A DNA stretch of 64,000 bases from Coccinella septempunctata. Its lineage: Eukaryota; Arthropoda; Insecta; Coleoptera; Coccinellidae. Below the pieces are notes generated by a model. That model did no database searches. It saw nothing but the letters and a program-made list of their open reading frames with translations, and was not told the DNA's origin. Every line of letters starts with the position of its first letter. Positions within the stretch are counted from its first letter, which is position 1. Shown here one piece after another: positions 32,513 through 43,760 of this stretch. The stretch covers positions 1,738,501-1,802,500 of the forward strand of contig NC_058191.1 of assembly GCF_907165205.1 (NCBI RefSeq), given 5' to 3'. The translations under genes and the position numbers were made by a program.

Positions 32513-33385
32513 CCGGGTGGCCCACCCCAGACGCGGCGCTCATTTTGAGGAAGTAAAAGAAGATATTTTGAAATTTTTTTCTTGTGGTGTGTGTAGGGTG
32601 TTCAAAAGCACAATTTAAAATTATTGTCATATATACAGGGTCTTCGAAAACAAAGACTTGGACCAAAGTTACACTTTTTTAAATATAACACTCTGTATTT
32701 GACCTCAAAAATGGAATGGCAAGCTCAAATTATAAGGAGTTTTTTCAGATCACTTTATACCTTAGAAGGACCATTTAGGAGATAATGGCGAAAATGGTTT
32801 ACTAGTTTTTAATAGAAAATTGCCCAGAAACTATCAGGTTTAGATGTAGGAAAATCTTATGAATATAGTTTGGAAATTAATTTTTACGTTCAACAAGATA
32901 TAGAAATGCAGCGTGTGCCAATTGAAATAAGAATAAGTTTTCTACGCTTATTTGTAATTGATTGTTGAGAATTAATTATTATCACTCTATATATTACCCA
33001 GTTCAATTTTTTTTATATGTAAGAGTAGCCAACTTGTCTACTTGAAAAAATACTGTCTGTATCGCTGGCGTAACTAGTCTCTTCATTGATTGCTATTAAA
33101 AAATATTTTCGATTTTTCGCGATTATCTCGTAAAGGATGCTTCTAAGGTATATTATGAAGAAACTCATTATAATTTCGGCTTGCCATTCCATTTTTGAGT
33201 TCAAATATAGGATGTTACATTTAAAAAAGTGTAACTTTGTATCTTTGTTTTCGAACACTCTGTATATATGACAATAATTTTAAATTGTGCTTTGGGACAT
33301 CCTGCACACATTACAAGCAAAGATTTTCGAAATAGCTTCATTTACTCCCCCAAAAGGAGCGCCGCGTCTGGTGTGGGCCACCTGG
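32513..33385. mobile_element. Foldback element with two concentric sets of ends
   Basis: Arms of about 260 bp (32513-32775 and 33120-33385) are reverse complements. The outer ends are TACCGGGTGGCCCACCCCAG and GTGTGGGCCACCTGGTA. A second, inner pair of ends lies symmetrically within the arms: TACAGGGTCTTCGAAAAC at 32634 and GTTTTCGAACACTCTGTA ending at about 33264. TA occurs at each end. Confidence 0.85.
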
Positions 33386-33387
33386 TA

Positions 33388-33920
33388 TATTGCAGTATGA
33401 TTTATAAGGTAATTCTTCTTGAAACTTTTTATGGATTTTAGATATTATTTGTAAGGTGAAATTATTTCTAAAATCTTCTTTTGTTTGATACTGTTTCTAT
33501 TTACAAAAATGTATTTTTTACCATTAATTTTTTTTTTATTATTATTCCTTTTGCATCATCTTTTGGAGGAGTTTACCAAAAAGGTTCGAAATATTTGAAA
33601 TAAGAACCAACTTACGTGTATCAATGTCCATCCATAGATTATTTTTCACGCAATTCATAACTTTTATGAGATCGAACGATTCTTTATCATTCAAAAAATA
33701 TTTTATGATTTTTATGCTTGTAACCCTTATGTACTACTTCCATGTAGTACATGAACATTTTTTAACATCTAGAAAACATTGTGTTCAGTTAATTATACAT
33801 ATTTATAAGTGGAGAAACTCATCGACTTGATCATCTGTCTATAGGTGTCAACTTATTAATTTCCAATACCTATTGCTTACCCCAATAGGATTACCTATTT
33901 ATTTTCAAGGAAGATGTATG
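33388..33920. other. Intergenic, no feature seen
   Basis: AT-rich, short frames only. Confidence 0.3.
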
Positions 33921-33921
33921 T

Positions 33922-34206
33922 ATACAGGGTGAGTCTTTGATTCGTACAAATATTTCAATAGTAGATTTCTGAGGTCAAAAGAAACACTTTTTTCTTTACG
34001 CTTTTTTCCGATTTGGCTAGGTTTAAAAAAAACAGGCTGTTAAAAGACCATGAAAAATGATATTTTTAGTTCTATCTCAAAAACGGTGTCATCGAATGTA
34101 ATGAATTTCGGAATATAGATTTTCATTCATTCAATGAATCTTTTGCGAACACAAGATATCACCCACGTCTTCCAGTTTTCTCATTATGACCATTACGTAC
34201 TGTTTA
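33922..34206 (+). repeat. Dispersed ~290-bp repeat, copy A
   Basis: It begins TACAGGGTGAGTCTTTGATT and contains TTTTCTCATTATGACCATTA. The same sequence is inverted at about 59070-59355, with clear divergence between the copies. Confidence 0.7.
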
Positions 34207-35650
34207 AGCGCGACAAAAGAGCAAGTGGACTGTATGAAATTCGAACAATAATAATAAATCAAACGATCAAAAAGTAACACCAGAACGATAATCTGACTCA
34301 CCTTTCTTTCACTTTCGACCATAAACTTCACCGAATGTGATCGACACTCTCCAAAAATGCAACGAAAATCTACCGTCGATGAAGATGCGAAAATCTCTTC
34401 TCTTCTCTTCTCGATCTTCGGGGAAAAATCTCTTCCCTCGAAATTCCGGTGTTGCCAGCATTACACATTGTGGTGCAAACAAGGGAAAACAAACAAAATA
34501 TTTCGACATTGGTCTATTCGTTCCGAAATTCACAAACCAAGAAATATGCGAAACCCTAACACGTACCATAAAAATACCTAAAATTCAAAGAATCCAATTC
34601 TTGAAAGTAAGTTGGATTATTTCAAGAAAAAAGAAATTAGGGGTGCTTGAAGTCTTTTTCTTAAAGTTTTATAGTTCTCGAAAGGCTCATAGTGAACATC
34701 GAGTTTGGGACACTCTATCTGAGCCTACATTTGAATCTTGAATACTTTATGGGAGATTTTCGTTGATATTTACTTTGATGGGTTTTATCGTCTCCAACAT
34801 AAGATCGATATCCTTCGAGAACACCCTGAAATCATTCGAATAAAAAATAATGCGCTTTTCCATGAGTTCGTTTTCGTGTACTTATTATAAATAAGCAGGG
34901 TAGTTGCGAAATTGGGCAAACTCTTTATACCAGTTCGTTGCATTAGCAGACCACACATCCATTTCCATAATCAAAACAGCCCCGAAGTGAACGTTTATAA
35001 ATATCATTCCAAGTGTAAACTGTAATATCTTGGGACACATATTGGCAATATAAGGCCCAATTATCTCATTCTAAGTAATGGAACGGCCCCTCCCACACGA
35101 GATAACAGGGCCCCGAATTATTAAATTGGATTTTTCAATTCGAATTCGTGGGGGTCTAGAGATTCATCCAATTTTTTATTACCGACATGATCCATTTACT
35201 TATAGCGAATAAATCAGATTTCATTTTCTCCCCCTCGCACAGACAGGATTCCGAATGTAAACAGTTTGTAATGAATACATGCAAGTTCGATATTTGATTA
35301 GATTACGTACGTATGAAGCGGAATTGAAATGCGACGTTGACGTTAGTTATACGAACGCAAGCGGGAAATTGATGTAGAAATACGTAAACCTCAATTTGGA
35401 TTTCGTTAGTTTTGTGTCGTTTCGTATACTCCTGAAGATATAGGTCCCATTAGATTCATTTTGTTATTTGCATGAAGTTTTTTCGATCTGAATAGGGATT
35501 CTGAGACAGATTTTTAACAACGACGACGTACTGACAAACAGGAAATCGATATTTCGTGTCGAATATATTCGTGAATTCACCTTGGGAAACCATCATTAAT
35601 GATACAACCAATATTTTCAATGTAGCAGAGAAATTCACATGGATATTACC
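34207..35650. other. Unassigned region with overlapping open frames
   Basis: 34309-34741 is open in three frames. On the minus strand, ATG at 34329-34331 (MKFMVESERK) is followed by a GTGAGT donor sequence at about 34296-34301, so a first exon is possible but unsupported. 35090-35350 is GC-richer with CCCCTCCCACACGAGATAAC at about 35109. No family was recognised. Confidence 0.2.
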
Positions 35651-36030
35651 GGAAACACTAAGGGGAGTCCGGGAGACTTGCACAGGTAGGAGACTTGAAC
35701 CACCTCAAAGATTTCAATTCAAATTTCGCGCTACCGGTATGGTGAATAGATTGCTACATACTCGTAACAAGGCACAACTAGTGGCGGCTCCATTTTGGCC
35801 GCCATCAGAACAATTCGGGAGTGATGAGGTTGAACGTGATTTTGTTGTAAAGGAAGTAAGAAATTGAATTATTTTTGTTTGTTACACTGTCTGAAAAGTT
35901 TAATAGGTGCGCGGTGTTATTTAGTTTTTTGCTTTCAATGATTTGAAATCATGATGAGCCTTTTTAGGCTCATCGTTTGTAAAACAAGTACAACAACATA
36001 GTTGTAAGATTTTCAAGGAATAGACTAATA

Positions 36031-36361
36031 GGGAGTGCGAGAGACTTGTCCCATGCTATGGTCGGCAGACATAATCAGTGGTCCAAGTTTCCCCCACTGG
36101 GCTTAGATAATACCTAGTTTGCTTCAAAAAAAGGAAATTGAATAATAGAAATAAATATAAAAAAATAAACAAAGGTTCAAAAAAGTAAAAAAACATCTCG
36201 GAAATAATTGAGAGTGACTCTGAAATAGAAAATATGTATTTCATACGCTGATGTATCTGGTGATGAAAACCTTGACATGGACAATCGTTGGTCATTGGAA
36301 ATTGTTTTCTTTCAATGTTTTTCCTGATAAACAAACATATGGTCAAGTCTCTCTCGTCCCC
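36031..36361. mobile_element. Small element with GAGAGACTTG ends
   Basis: GGGAGTGCGAGAGACTTGTC at about 36032 is mirrored imperfectly by TCAAGTCTCTCTCGTCCCC ending near 36361. A related word, GGGAGTCCGGGAGACTTGCA, lies at 35663. It is probably a MITE of roughly 330 bp; the target duplication is not clear. Confidence 0.45.
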
Positions 36362-36992
36362 TGTTAAACTGTCCCATGGGTTAGGAAGACATGAGCCAAT
36401 TTTCGATTGCTAAAAAAGAATTGCTGTACTCCAAATGTTCATCTCACCATCACTCTACTATTATCTATCGTTACCTATTTGGGCATGATATCTTCACGTG
36501 AAAGAATGAATTGCTACCATTTACAGCTACAACTTAAGTGGTTTCAGAGTGAAAAGGAGTTAAACTCTTCCGGACTCTCCATATATCACTTTTTTAGCCA
36601 TTCTTGTTCTTTATGAGAGAAAAATATGCTTTTTATTAAAATTATGAAAGTACAGCAGAATTTAACAACACCCTGATGTACATAACATCATTTTTTTCGT
36701 GATAATGATTGTCTCATATAATGGTTACTTTATGTATTGTATCATTGTATTATATATGTATTGATATTTCGGACACTTTTTTCGATTTGAGTCATCATAA
36801 TTGATTGAATTTATTATATTTTTTTCTAAATGGAAATGGTTTACCTACTATCACAACGGATATTGCTATTCCAAGGACTTAACTTCATTTTATGAGGAAA
36901 AAAAATTATTCCAATATGGAACAATTTAAGAAGTACGAAAATGAACAGGAAAAAAAGAACCAGTGTGTTTTATTACTGAATTGCACCTAATT

Positions 36993-38040
36993 CTACACAT
37001 TCCAATTACATTCAGCAACTATAATGGCCATATTCATGTAACCATAACACCAAGTTCTCCGAAGTTGTCTAAGAATAGCTGTAAAGCGGCATTCATTAAT
37101 GATCCAAATTCGCAAATCATCCAGTGACTCAGGCTGGGTAGCGTAAATCTTGGATTTCAGGTGACCCCATTGAAAAAAAGTCCAGTGGAGCCAGATCAGA
37201 GGATCTGGGTGGCCACTTCTTCCAATCCAGGCGTGAGGAAAATTATAATCTAAGAACTGACGCACCGGTTGAACGAAATGAGGTAGTTCGCCATCTTGTT
37301 GGAAAATGATCGTTTGATGGCCTTCTGCATTCTCCAATACTTGCTCGAGGGATAGATGAATAGCGTTCTCCAATAGATTTAAATGAATTTGGCCAGTGAG
37401 ATTATCGGGTATAAAAAAAATGGCAGATTATGTGATTTCCATAAATACCCCCCGAACATTTGATATTTGAGGATGCTGAGTATGCACTTCACAAAAATAA
37501 TCTTGGATTTTCAAATGAACAATACCGACAGTTATGCCGGTTTACAATGCCATAAAGGTAAAAAAAAACAGATATCGAACATATAGTTTTGACTACCGTT
37601 AAGCATTTCACTGACCACTTCATAGAACTGGAATCGGCGATCATCCTCATTCAAATTCTGTACTAAGCGACTTTTATAAGGATGGAATTTATGTTGTTTG
37701 AGGATTCTCATTATTGTTGTGCGTGAAACTCTAGATATGGACAATTTCCTAGTGCTTAAGGTCGGATTCATTGCTACATGACCTAAGACAGCCATGTCCT
37801 TTGCTTCGTCTGTTTCATGCATGCTCTTTTTGTTTCCGACTGAATCAGTAGCGTCAAATTTGGCAATCAGTTGCGTTAAATAAGCAGCTGTCCTTTCTAA
37901 AAAATAATTTTATTATTGTCATAATTACACCATTTTAATTCTACTACAAATTTACAACCGATGTGACGCACTTGTAACGTTCTTAAAAATTCACGACTAA
38001 AGTAAATCAAAAGCAACGTCTGTCTACTTTATTGGAAAAT
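36993..38040 (-). pseudogene. Mariner-superfamily transposase remnant
   Basis: On the minus strand the order is: 5' flank, a helix-turn-helix region (STRKLSISRVSRTTIMRILK, then KFHPYKSRLVQNL, 37822 to about 37532), a frame-shifted middle that still reads NGIVNRHNCRY-like (here YGIVNRHNCRYCSFENP, about 37550), and the catalytic C-terminal part (IIFQQDGELPHF, WGHLKSKIYATQPESLDDLR, about 37320 to 36993). The QQDG...PHF motif marks the second catalytic acidic block of the DDE/D transposases. Several frameshifts and stops make it inactive. A fragment of the same family is at 18640-19050. Confidence 0.85.
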
Positions 38041-38044
38041 GAAT

Positions 38045-38560
38045 TAATATGGGCATATTTGAATTGAATGAAGTCCTAAGCTATTTCAGATACATATGGG
38101 GCCCTTGAGATGTCCAGATATTAGGTCAGTGACAAATATGGATTAATGAGTATCTAGCTAGACGGTTGACACATCTTCCTTTAAGAAAAGCAATGGTATT
38201 CTAATTCGGACTGTTGTTTCGGAGAGTATAAAATCGAATTGCTCCTCCTTTGCCATTAAAATCATCATTGATATCGAAATTTTTCTGTTCATTATTTGAG
38301 AAACATGTGCAATGAAGGTGAATTTGGATTTATATTTATATCATTCAGGTGGTCAGATGTTCATCGATTTGGACACATTAACCGATGTATGCAGGGATAA
38401 GCCGAGTTCCCTATCAAGTGGTACTTTCTATGAAAGTATTTATATTATCCCAGTTCAACAATATTTTGATACTGTTTCTCTCCCCTTGTTTCTCTACCTT
38501 CCAAACTCATTCCATCAGCGATAATCGAATTCGATTAATAGAACAAATCAGGCAGAACTG
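38045..38560. other. Intergenic, no feature seen
   Basis: A TATAAAA-like word occurs at about 38227. No gene could be linked to it. Confidence 0.3.
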
Positions 38561-38599
38561 GCAGTTGACACCTTTCAACCAATGTCAGCACCAACGATG

Positions 38600-39240
38600 A
38601 CATCACTGATAACCATAACCATTGTATGAGCTCTGGCTACAGCGCCAAAATTCGGCTCAGGTGGTGGAATTAGCAACTGCTGTTGAAAGCAATCTGGGAT
38701 TCTTGTTCAGAGCAAATAGTTTTCACTCAACTTCGAAATGTTCGCACCACCAATTACACTCGCATTGCTTGACTGGGTCCAGAAGATTGACTACAATTTC
38801 TTCCGTTTGCTTTCTTCCATGGCCCGTGTTCCTTAGAGCTGATCCCTTTTATGCCAAGGGTTGAGAAACTTGTCACAAGAATTCGCCTTACAACCTTATC
38901 ACATATAAAGTCAAGCTTTTGATCACTAGAACGGCTGGTAGAATGATAGCACTTTGACGCTTACTGCATCCAGGCTTTTGAACATTCTACTACCGGATGC
39001 CTTACCGGAAAGCATTGATATACAGACCTTCGAGTGCCTTCCTCTTTTACACCTCATTGGACAACGGTACTCGTCGTATTCAGGTCTAACCCGATCTATT
39101 TGTCTACCCCTATCAATTCGTTAGGTCTACCCTGTAAATCCGCCATGATAGACACTGAGACAACTTGGAGGCGGCAAGAAATGTTTACTAATTCAATGAA
39201 GATCTCTAAGAAAACCGACACTACGAAGAATTCCCCGTAA
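38600..39240 (+). pseudogene. Decayed LINE reverse-transcriptase 3' fragment
   Basis: The sequence slips between frames but carries the C-terminal LINE signature. FFHGPCSLELIPFMPRVEKL (about 38815-38875) resembles the conserved FYRYFHGxCSxEL block, and LLPDALPESIDIQTFE (about 38990-39035) resembles the LWNSLP..IQTFK block. There are multiple stops. It lies just upstream of the candidate exon at 39611. Confidence 0.55.
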
Positions 39241-39399
39241 GACGTGAGGAAATACTAGACAACAATAATAATACGATATAGGTACGTCGGAATATATTGC
39301 CCAAGGCGCACACTATGCAACTTTTGGAAGCGATGACGGACACATCAAGTCAAGTGCAACGCAAAGCAACTGGAATTCCTCTTCCTCATGTGCTTCGCC

Positions 39400-39610
39400 G
39401 GCGATGAGCATGCGCTCACTATCGGCTGCTCGACATCAACCAATTCGTTTCTCTAGTCGCGTACCGCTATCGAAGCAAGCTGTGGCAGTGTACATTCCAG
39501 TCTGGTTAAAGCGCGTTTTCGTGTACTTTTCGAAGTTTCTGCCTTTTGGAAAAGCAGTTCCAGGTGATATTTTCGAAGAGACTGTGTTCCTTAAGTGTAC
39601 CAAGGGCCGA
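39400..39610 (+). promoter_or_regulatory. Candidate 5' UTR or promoter region
   Basis: GC-richer than the flanking DNA and directly upstream of the signal-peptide exon. No TATA box is apparent. The regulatory role is inferred only from position. Confidence 0.3.
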
Positions 39611-39669
39611 GATGGAGTCCGCCAGGTTGCTCCTTGCCATAGGTGTAGTTTTGGCCTTCATTAATACAG
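39611..39669 (+). CDS. Candidate first coding exon with signal peptide
   Basis: ATG at 39611 opens MESARLLLAIGVVLAFINTG. This is a short start, a hydrophobic core (LLLAIGVVLAF) and a small-residue end, as in a secretory signal peptide. A consensus donor ACAG|GTGAGT follows at once, so this looks like a real exon 1 of a secreted or type I membrane protein. The upstream in-frame ATG at 39546 adds a polar segment that would spoil the signal. No later exon was recognised in the remaining 24 kb, so the gene would have a very long first intron or end outside the window. Confidence 0.45.
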
Positions 39670-41960
39670 GTGAGTCAGTAGTCAGTGTAGCAGATCAAGT
39701 TGTTTACCTTTGTTTTTATCATCGATGTCAAATGGGTCGGAAGAATTGTTTTTTTTTTTGTTCGCCGGTTTTTTGGCCGTATAAGTTTGGCTTGTTTGGA
39801 GATAATTTTGTTGGTATAAATTGGTGCAGGTTGTTGAGAATGAGGTTAGGAGGAGCGCAAAGTGGTTTAAAGGTGAATGCGCTCTTACCGCGCTTTCTGA
39901 TAGAAATAGATATGGGTTTTAAATTCGTTGTTTGGAATGACGAAATTATACTTGTACTAGACGTTCGATGCGTCTATGTTTTTCTTCCAAAATAGGATCA
40001 AATTTACTGCGCAACTTATCAATATCGAAAAAAAAAATATTTTTGGGAAATTATTTTCAGAATTCCAGATGCAGAAAATTTGGTTTATGAATAATCCAGA
40101 ATATAACTATTAAAGAGCACAAACTAACGAAAATATTTCGTATGTTTTCCCTCTTTTTTTCCTCATTTCCTGAAAATTCATCCAGATTCTTACAGTAGTT
40201 TTCCTGAAAAACCGAGTGAAAAACCTTTTTTCTGTTTTTTTGAAATATTTCATATTCTGATGCAAACACAGTAAAAATTCCTATGCACCTTGATCACTTG
40301 CTAGATCATAATGCTTTTTTCGTGTTTTCGTGTATTATTTAGAGTAAACTCGAGATTGATTCATAAAAATTATTTGATTACACAATATTCCAAATCATTG
40401 GTGCTAACGAAATTTTCCTCATTATTCTATTGTATTTTCCAAAAAGTGAGCAAATTTATTTTGTTACTCACGATTTTGTTATTTCTCGGTTGTTTATTAT
40501 TTTTCCCTTTCCCCTGTATGTATTCGAAATTGTTTTCAATCCACCTGGTTCAATTTATCATACTCAATGAAGCATTTCATGAATACACCTGAATTCATAA
40601 AAACAGAAAAATATTAGATAAATGTTTATCCACTAGGAATTGAAAAATCAAGTTGCTGTGCCAAATTTTCCTCCTATTTCTAGAATAATTCGGTGGTTTT
40701 GTGGAAATATATTCATTTCACCTCGCATTTTACTGACAGTGAAGTACATACCTCAGTGAAGTACAAAAAACTAAGAGTTGAATATTCGAATGATTCGAAG
40801 TACATATTAATTTTTTTTTTCAATTCTCGATCATAATCGAAACTATTTTGAGAATTTCAGAGCTTTATATTATTATAATTAATTTTAGATATTTTGTTGA
40901 TAAAATACTCGACAAAATTCATATTCAAATCCGTATTTACAAGTTTATTCTAAGACAAAGTTATAAACCTCGAAATGAGCAGTTATTATTTAAATAAATA
41001 AATTCAATTTTAATTGAAGAGATCATTATCTATTATTTATGAATACGATTATTCATAAACATAATACTAAAGAAAAACTCGAGGAAAAACTAGAAACGAA
41101 GCAGACGCTTGTCGCATAAATACATCTTTTTGATGACCTTTGCACCAGCAAGAAAATAAAAGAACACAATTATATTCCAAATCGAACTGAAAGAAATATG
41201 GAAAAATAAAGAGTATACAGTACACAGATTGATAATGAAATTAAAAAACTAAAATTTTTCTTCAAAAATTAAGACATTTCTACAAAAAGTATTCTACTGT
41301 TGAAATTTAGGTACAAGGTGAAGATCTCTGTACTCACCTTGTATACAGCAAGCCTGTACAATTAAAACGAAATTATTATCTAATTGCTCGGTCTTAAATG
41401 AAAACGTCAATCTGCTGTGTATTTCTTAAAGTACATTGTGGATGAATCATCCACGACTCGGCCTGGTCATACAATTCCAAGACAATGACCCAAACTGCCC
41501 TACACCTACCCGCCTTATGCTATTTTATAAACACTTAATGCATTAATCCAGTGGACTCTTAATGAAAGACATGCCGGAGAAATTCTGAACGGATATTAGA
41601 CGTAATGATATGCATCTTCTCTTCAAACCGGGCACATTTCTGCATGAACCTAAATGGATTGAGAGACTCTCTGTTGGAGTTAATGCTCGCCGACAATATT
41701 GTGTGTTTCTATTTATTGCGACGTTTACAATGCTCTGTTGCAATTGTTTGAAATAGATCACATGCCATTTTTTGACCTGTTATATTTCTACAACTCAGTT
41801 TTTGAATTTCAGTTTAATTATTGAGGTTTAATCGAGGGTTTTATAATAAATGGTTCAATTCTGAGATACTTTGAGAGAAAACTGTGAATCTGCTGGAGAA
41901 GTAACGACAAAACTAGAATCGATATAGGAAAAAAAGAACAAATTGAGTAAAATGTTCATT
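39670..41960. other. Intergenic or first-intron DNA
   Basis: AT-rich with no recognised gene. A perfect 10-bp hairpin, TACAAGGTGA and TCACCTTGTA, lies at about 41311-41343. It resembles two facing element ends. Confidence 0.3.
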
Positions 41961-41964
41961 CATA

Positions 41965-43382
41965 CAGGGTGTTTAATGTGCGATTGGCCACCAGAATAAT
42001 GGTGAATGAGGGTAATCAATGCCTTGCAGAAAAGTTGCTTCTTTCGTACTTTAGGCCATTAGTTTCGATGATACAGGGTGATTAATGAATTTTGACCTTA
42101 ATTTTCGATATCTATAAAGTCAGAATGAGTGGTCCTATTTTGATGAAATTTTGTGGGTTCGTTTCAAGAAGGCAGACATGCAATTTCAAGATAATCAGGA
42201 CAGTCCTCAGAATATTGAGATTTATATTTCAAATAGCAGAATCTATATTTTCTGGATCAGTTGAAAAACTTTCGTTTTCAGAATTGAAAAAGGACCTTTG
42301 TGTCACTCAAATTCAATTTTCAATCCGCTTGGCACACTTGTTACAAAAGAGAAACGAACGAACGAAATAATATTATATGTTCATTTTCGAGAATACGGTC
42401 CTGTGTTCAATTATTCAGTTATAATGGTCATTGCCACCTGTCTATATTTTCTATAGCAATTATTTTTCATTCTTAGACATCAATACACCAAGTGTTTGAG
42501 CACACCTTGCTTAAAATATATGTTCGAAAAATGAATTATTGAATTATGAATTCTTCGGAAATTATCAATTATACTTAAGATAGAATGATGGGTAAGTACG
42601 ATCTAGGAAATATACTCGGAAATATATTATTTCTCTGCATTATGAAGAAGTTCGTATATTGAACAGAAAATATGGATTTTTTGATCGATTTTTTGCATAT
42701 ACATTGAATTTTCATTATATGAATTGATTTCGAAGAAGGATATCACCTGGGTTTCTGCCTATATAAGATTTGGTAATTTTGAAACATTCATATTCAATAA
42801 TACATTTTTCGAATAAAATTTTTAGGCAGCGTACTTGAATACTTGTTGTGTGTTGATGATTCAGAAAGAAAAATAATCAAAAAGAGGTCTTTTATTATTC
42901 AAAATCTCGACAGTTGGCATTGAAAATTAAGTATAACTAGATAATTGAAAACAAGACCGTATTCTCAAAAGTGAATAATTTCGTTCGTTCGTTTCTCTTT
43001 TGTAACAAGTGTGCCATGCGAGGCGAAAATTGAATTCGATTGACAAAAATGTCCTTTTTCAAATCTGAAAAAAAATGTTTCAACTGATCCAGAAAATAGA
43101 GATTTTGATATTTGAAAGATGAATCTCAATATTCTGAGGACTGTCTTGATTATCTTGAAATTGCATCTGCTACATTGAAAGTCAACGAGCCCACAAAATT
43201 TCATTAAAATCAGACCACTCACTTTGACTCTATAGATATCGAAAATTAAGGCCAAAATTCATTGATCACCCTGTATCTTCGAAACTAATGGCCTGAAGTA
43301 CGAAAGAAGCAACTTTCCTGAAAGGCATAGATTACCCTCATTCACTATTGGTTCTATGGCCAACCGCTCGTGATATACTCTG
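41965..43382. mobile_element. 1.4-kb foldback element with two concentric sets of ends
   Basis: Arms of roughly 420-440 bp (41965-42405 and 42950-43382) are reverse complements. The outer ends are TACAGGGTGTTTAATGTGCG and ATACTCTGTA. The inner ends lie symmetrically at 42072 (TACAGGGTGATTAATGAATT) and 43275 (ATTGATCACCCTGTA). Each arm encodes the same accidental peptide (SGxILMKFCG), once on each strand, which is a by-product of the palindrome rather than a gene. Confidence 0.85.
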
Positions 43383-43760
43383 TATTTATAGAGTGAGTGA
43401 AATATCTTCGGTATTTACTATTTTGCAGGAAAATGGTAAATTTTTGTTTTGACTTACTTAACTGTCAATTGTTTCAGTGCACTGCTTGTAAGATTGCGCA
43501 AAAACTTGGTATTTTTCAAATTGAACTTTCTGTATGTTTTAACGTCAAGTTTTTGTAATTTTTTTCTGAATACACTGATGTATCACAACCTAATCTTCAA
43601 TGAATTTCACCTTCAAAAATCAGAAAAGTCCATATTTAAGTATATTTGTTTTTAAAAAAGTGGGCCATGAATTCTTTCACACATGTATTTAATTATACCG
43701 TTTTAAAACGTTATGTGATTTAAACCCATTTATTCAATTATATTTTAAACATAAACACAA

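Noticed and set aside
36407..36616. Possible small secreted peptide (69 codons)
   Set aside because: The hydrophobic start is weak and no donor or conserved motif supports it.
42092..43255. Two homologous small proteins encoded on opposite strands (42092-42370 and 42965-43255)
   Set aside because: They are the same sequence read from the two arms of a palindrome. There is no start context, no known domain and no reason to think either is expressed.
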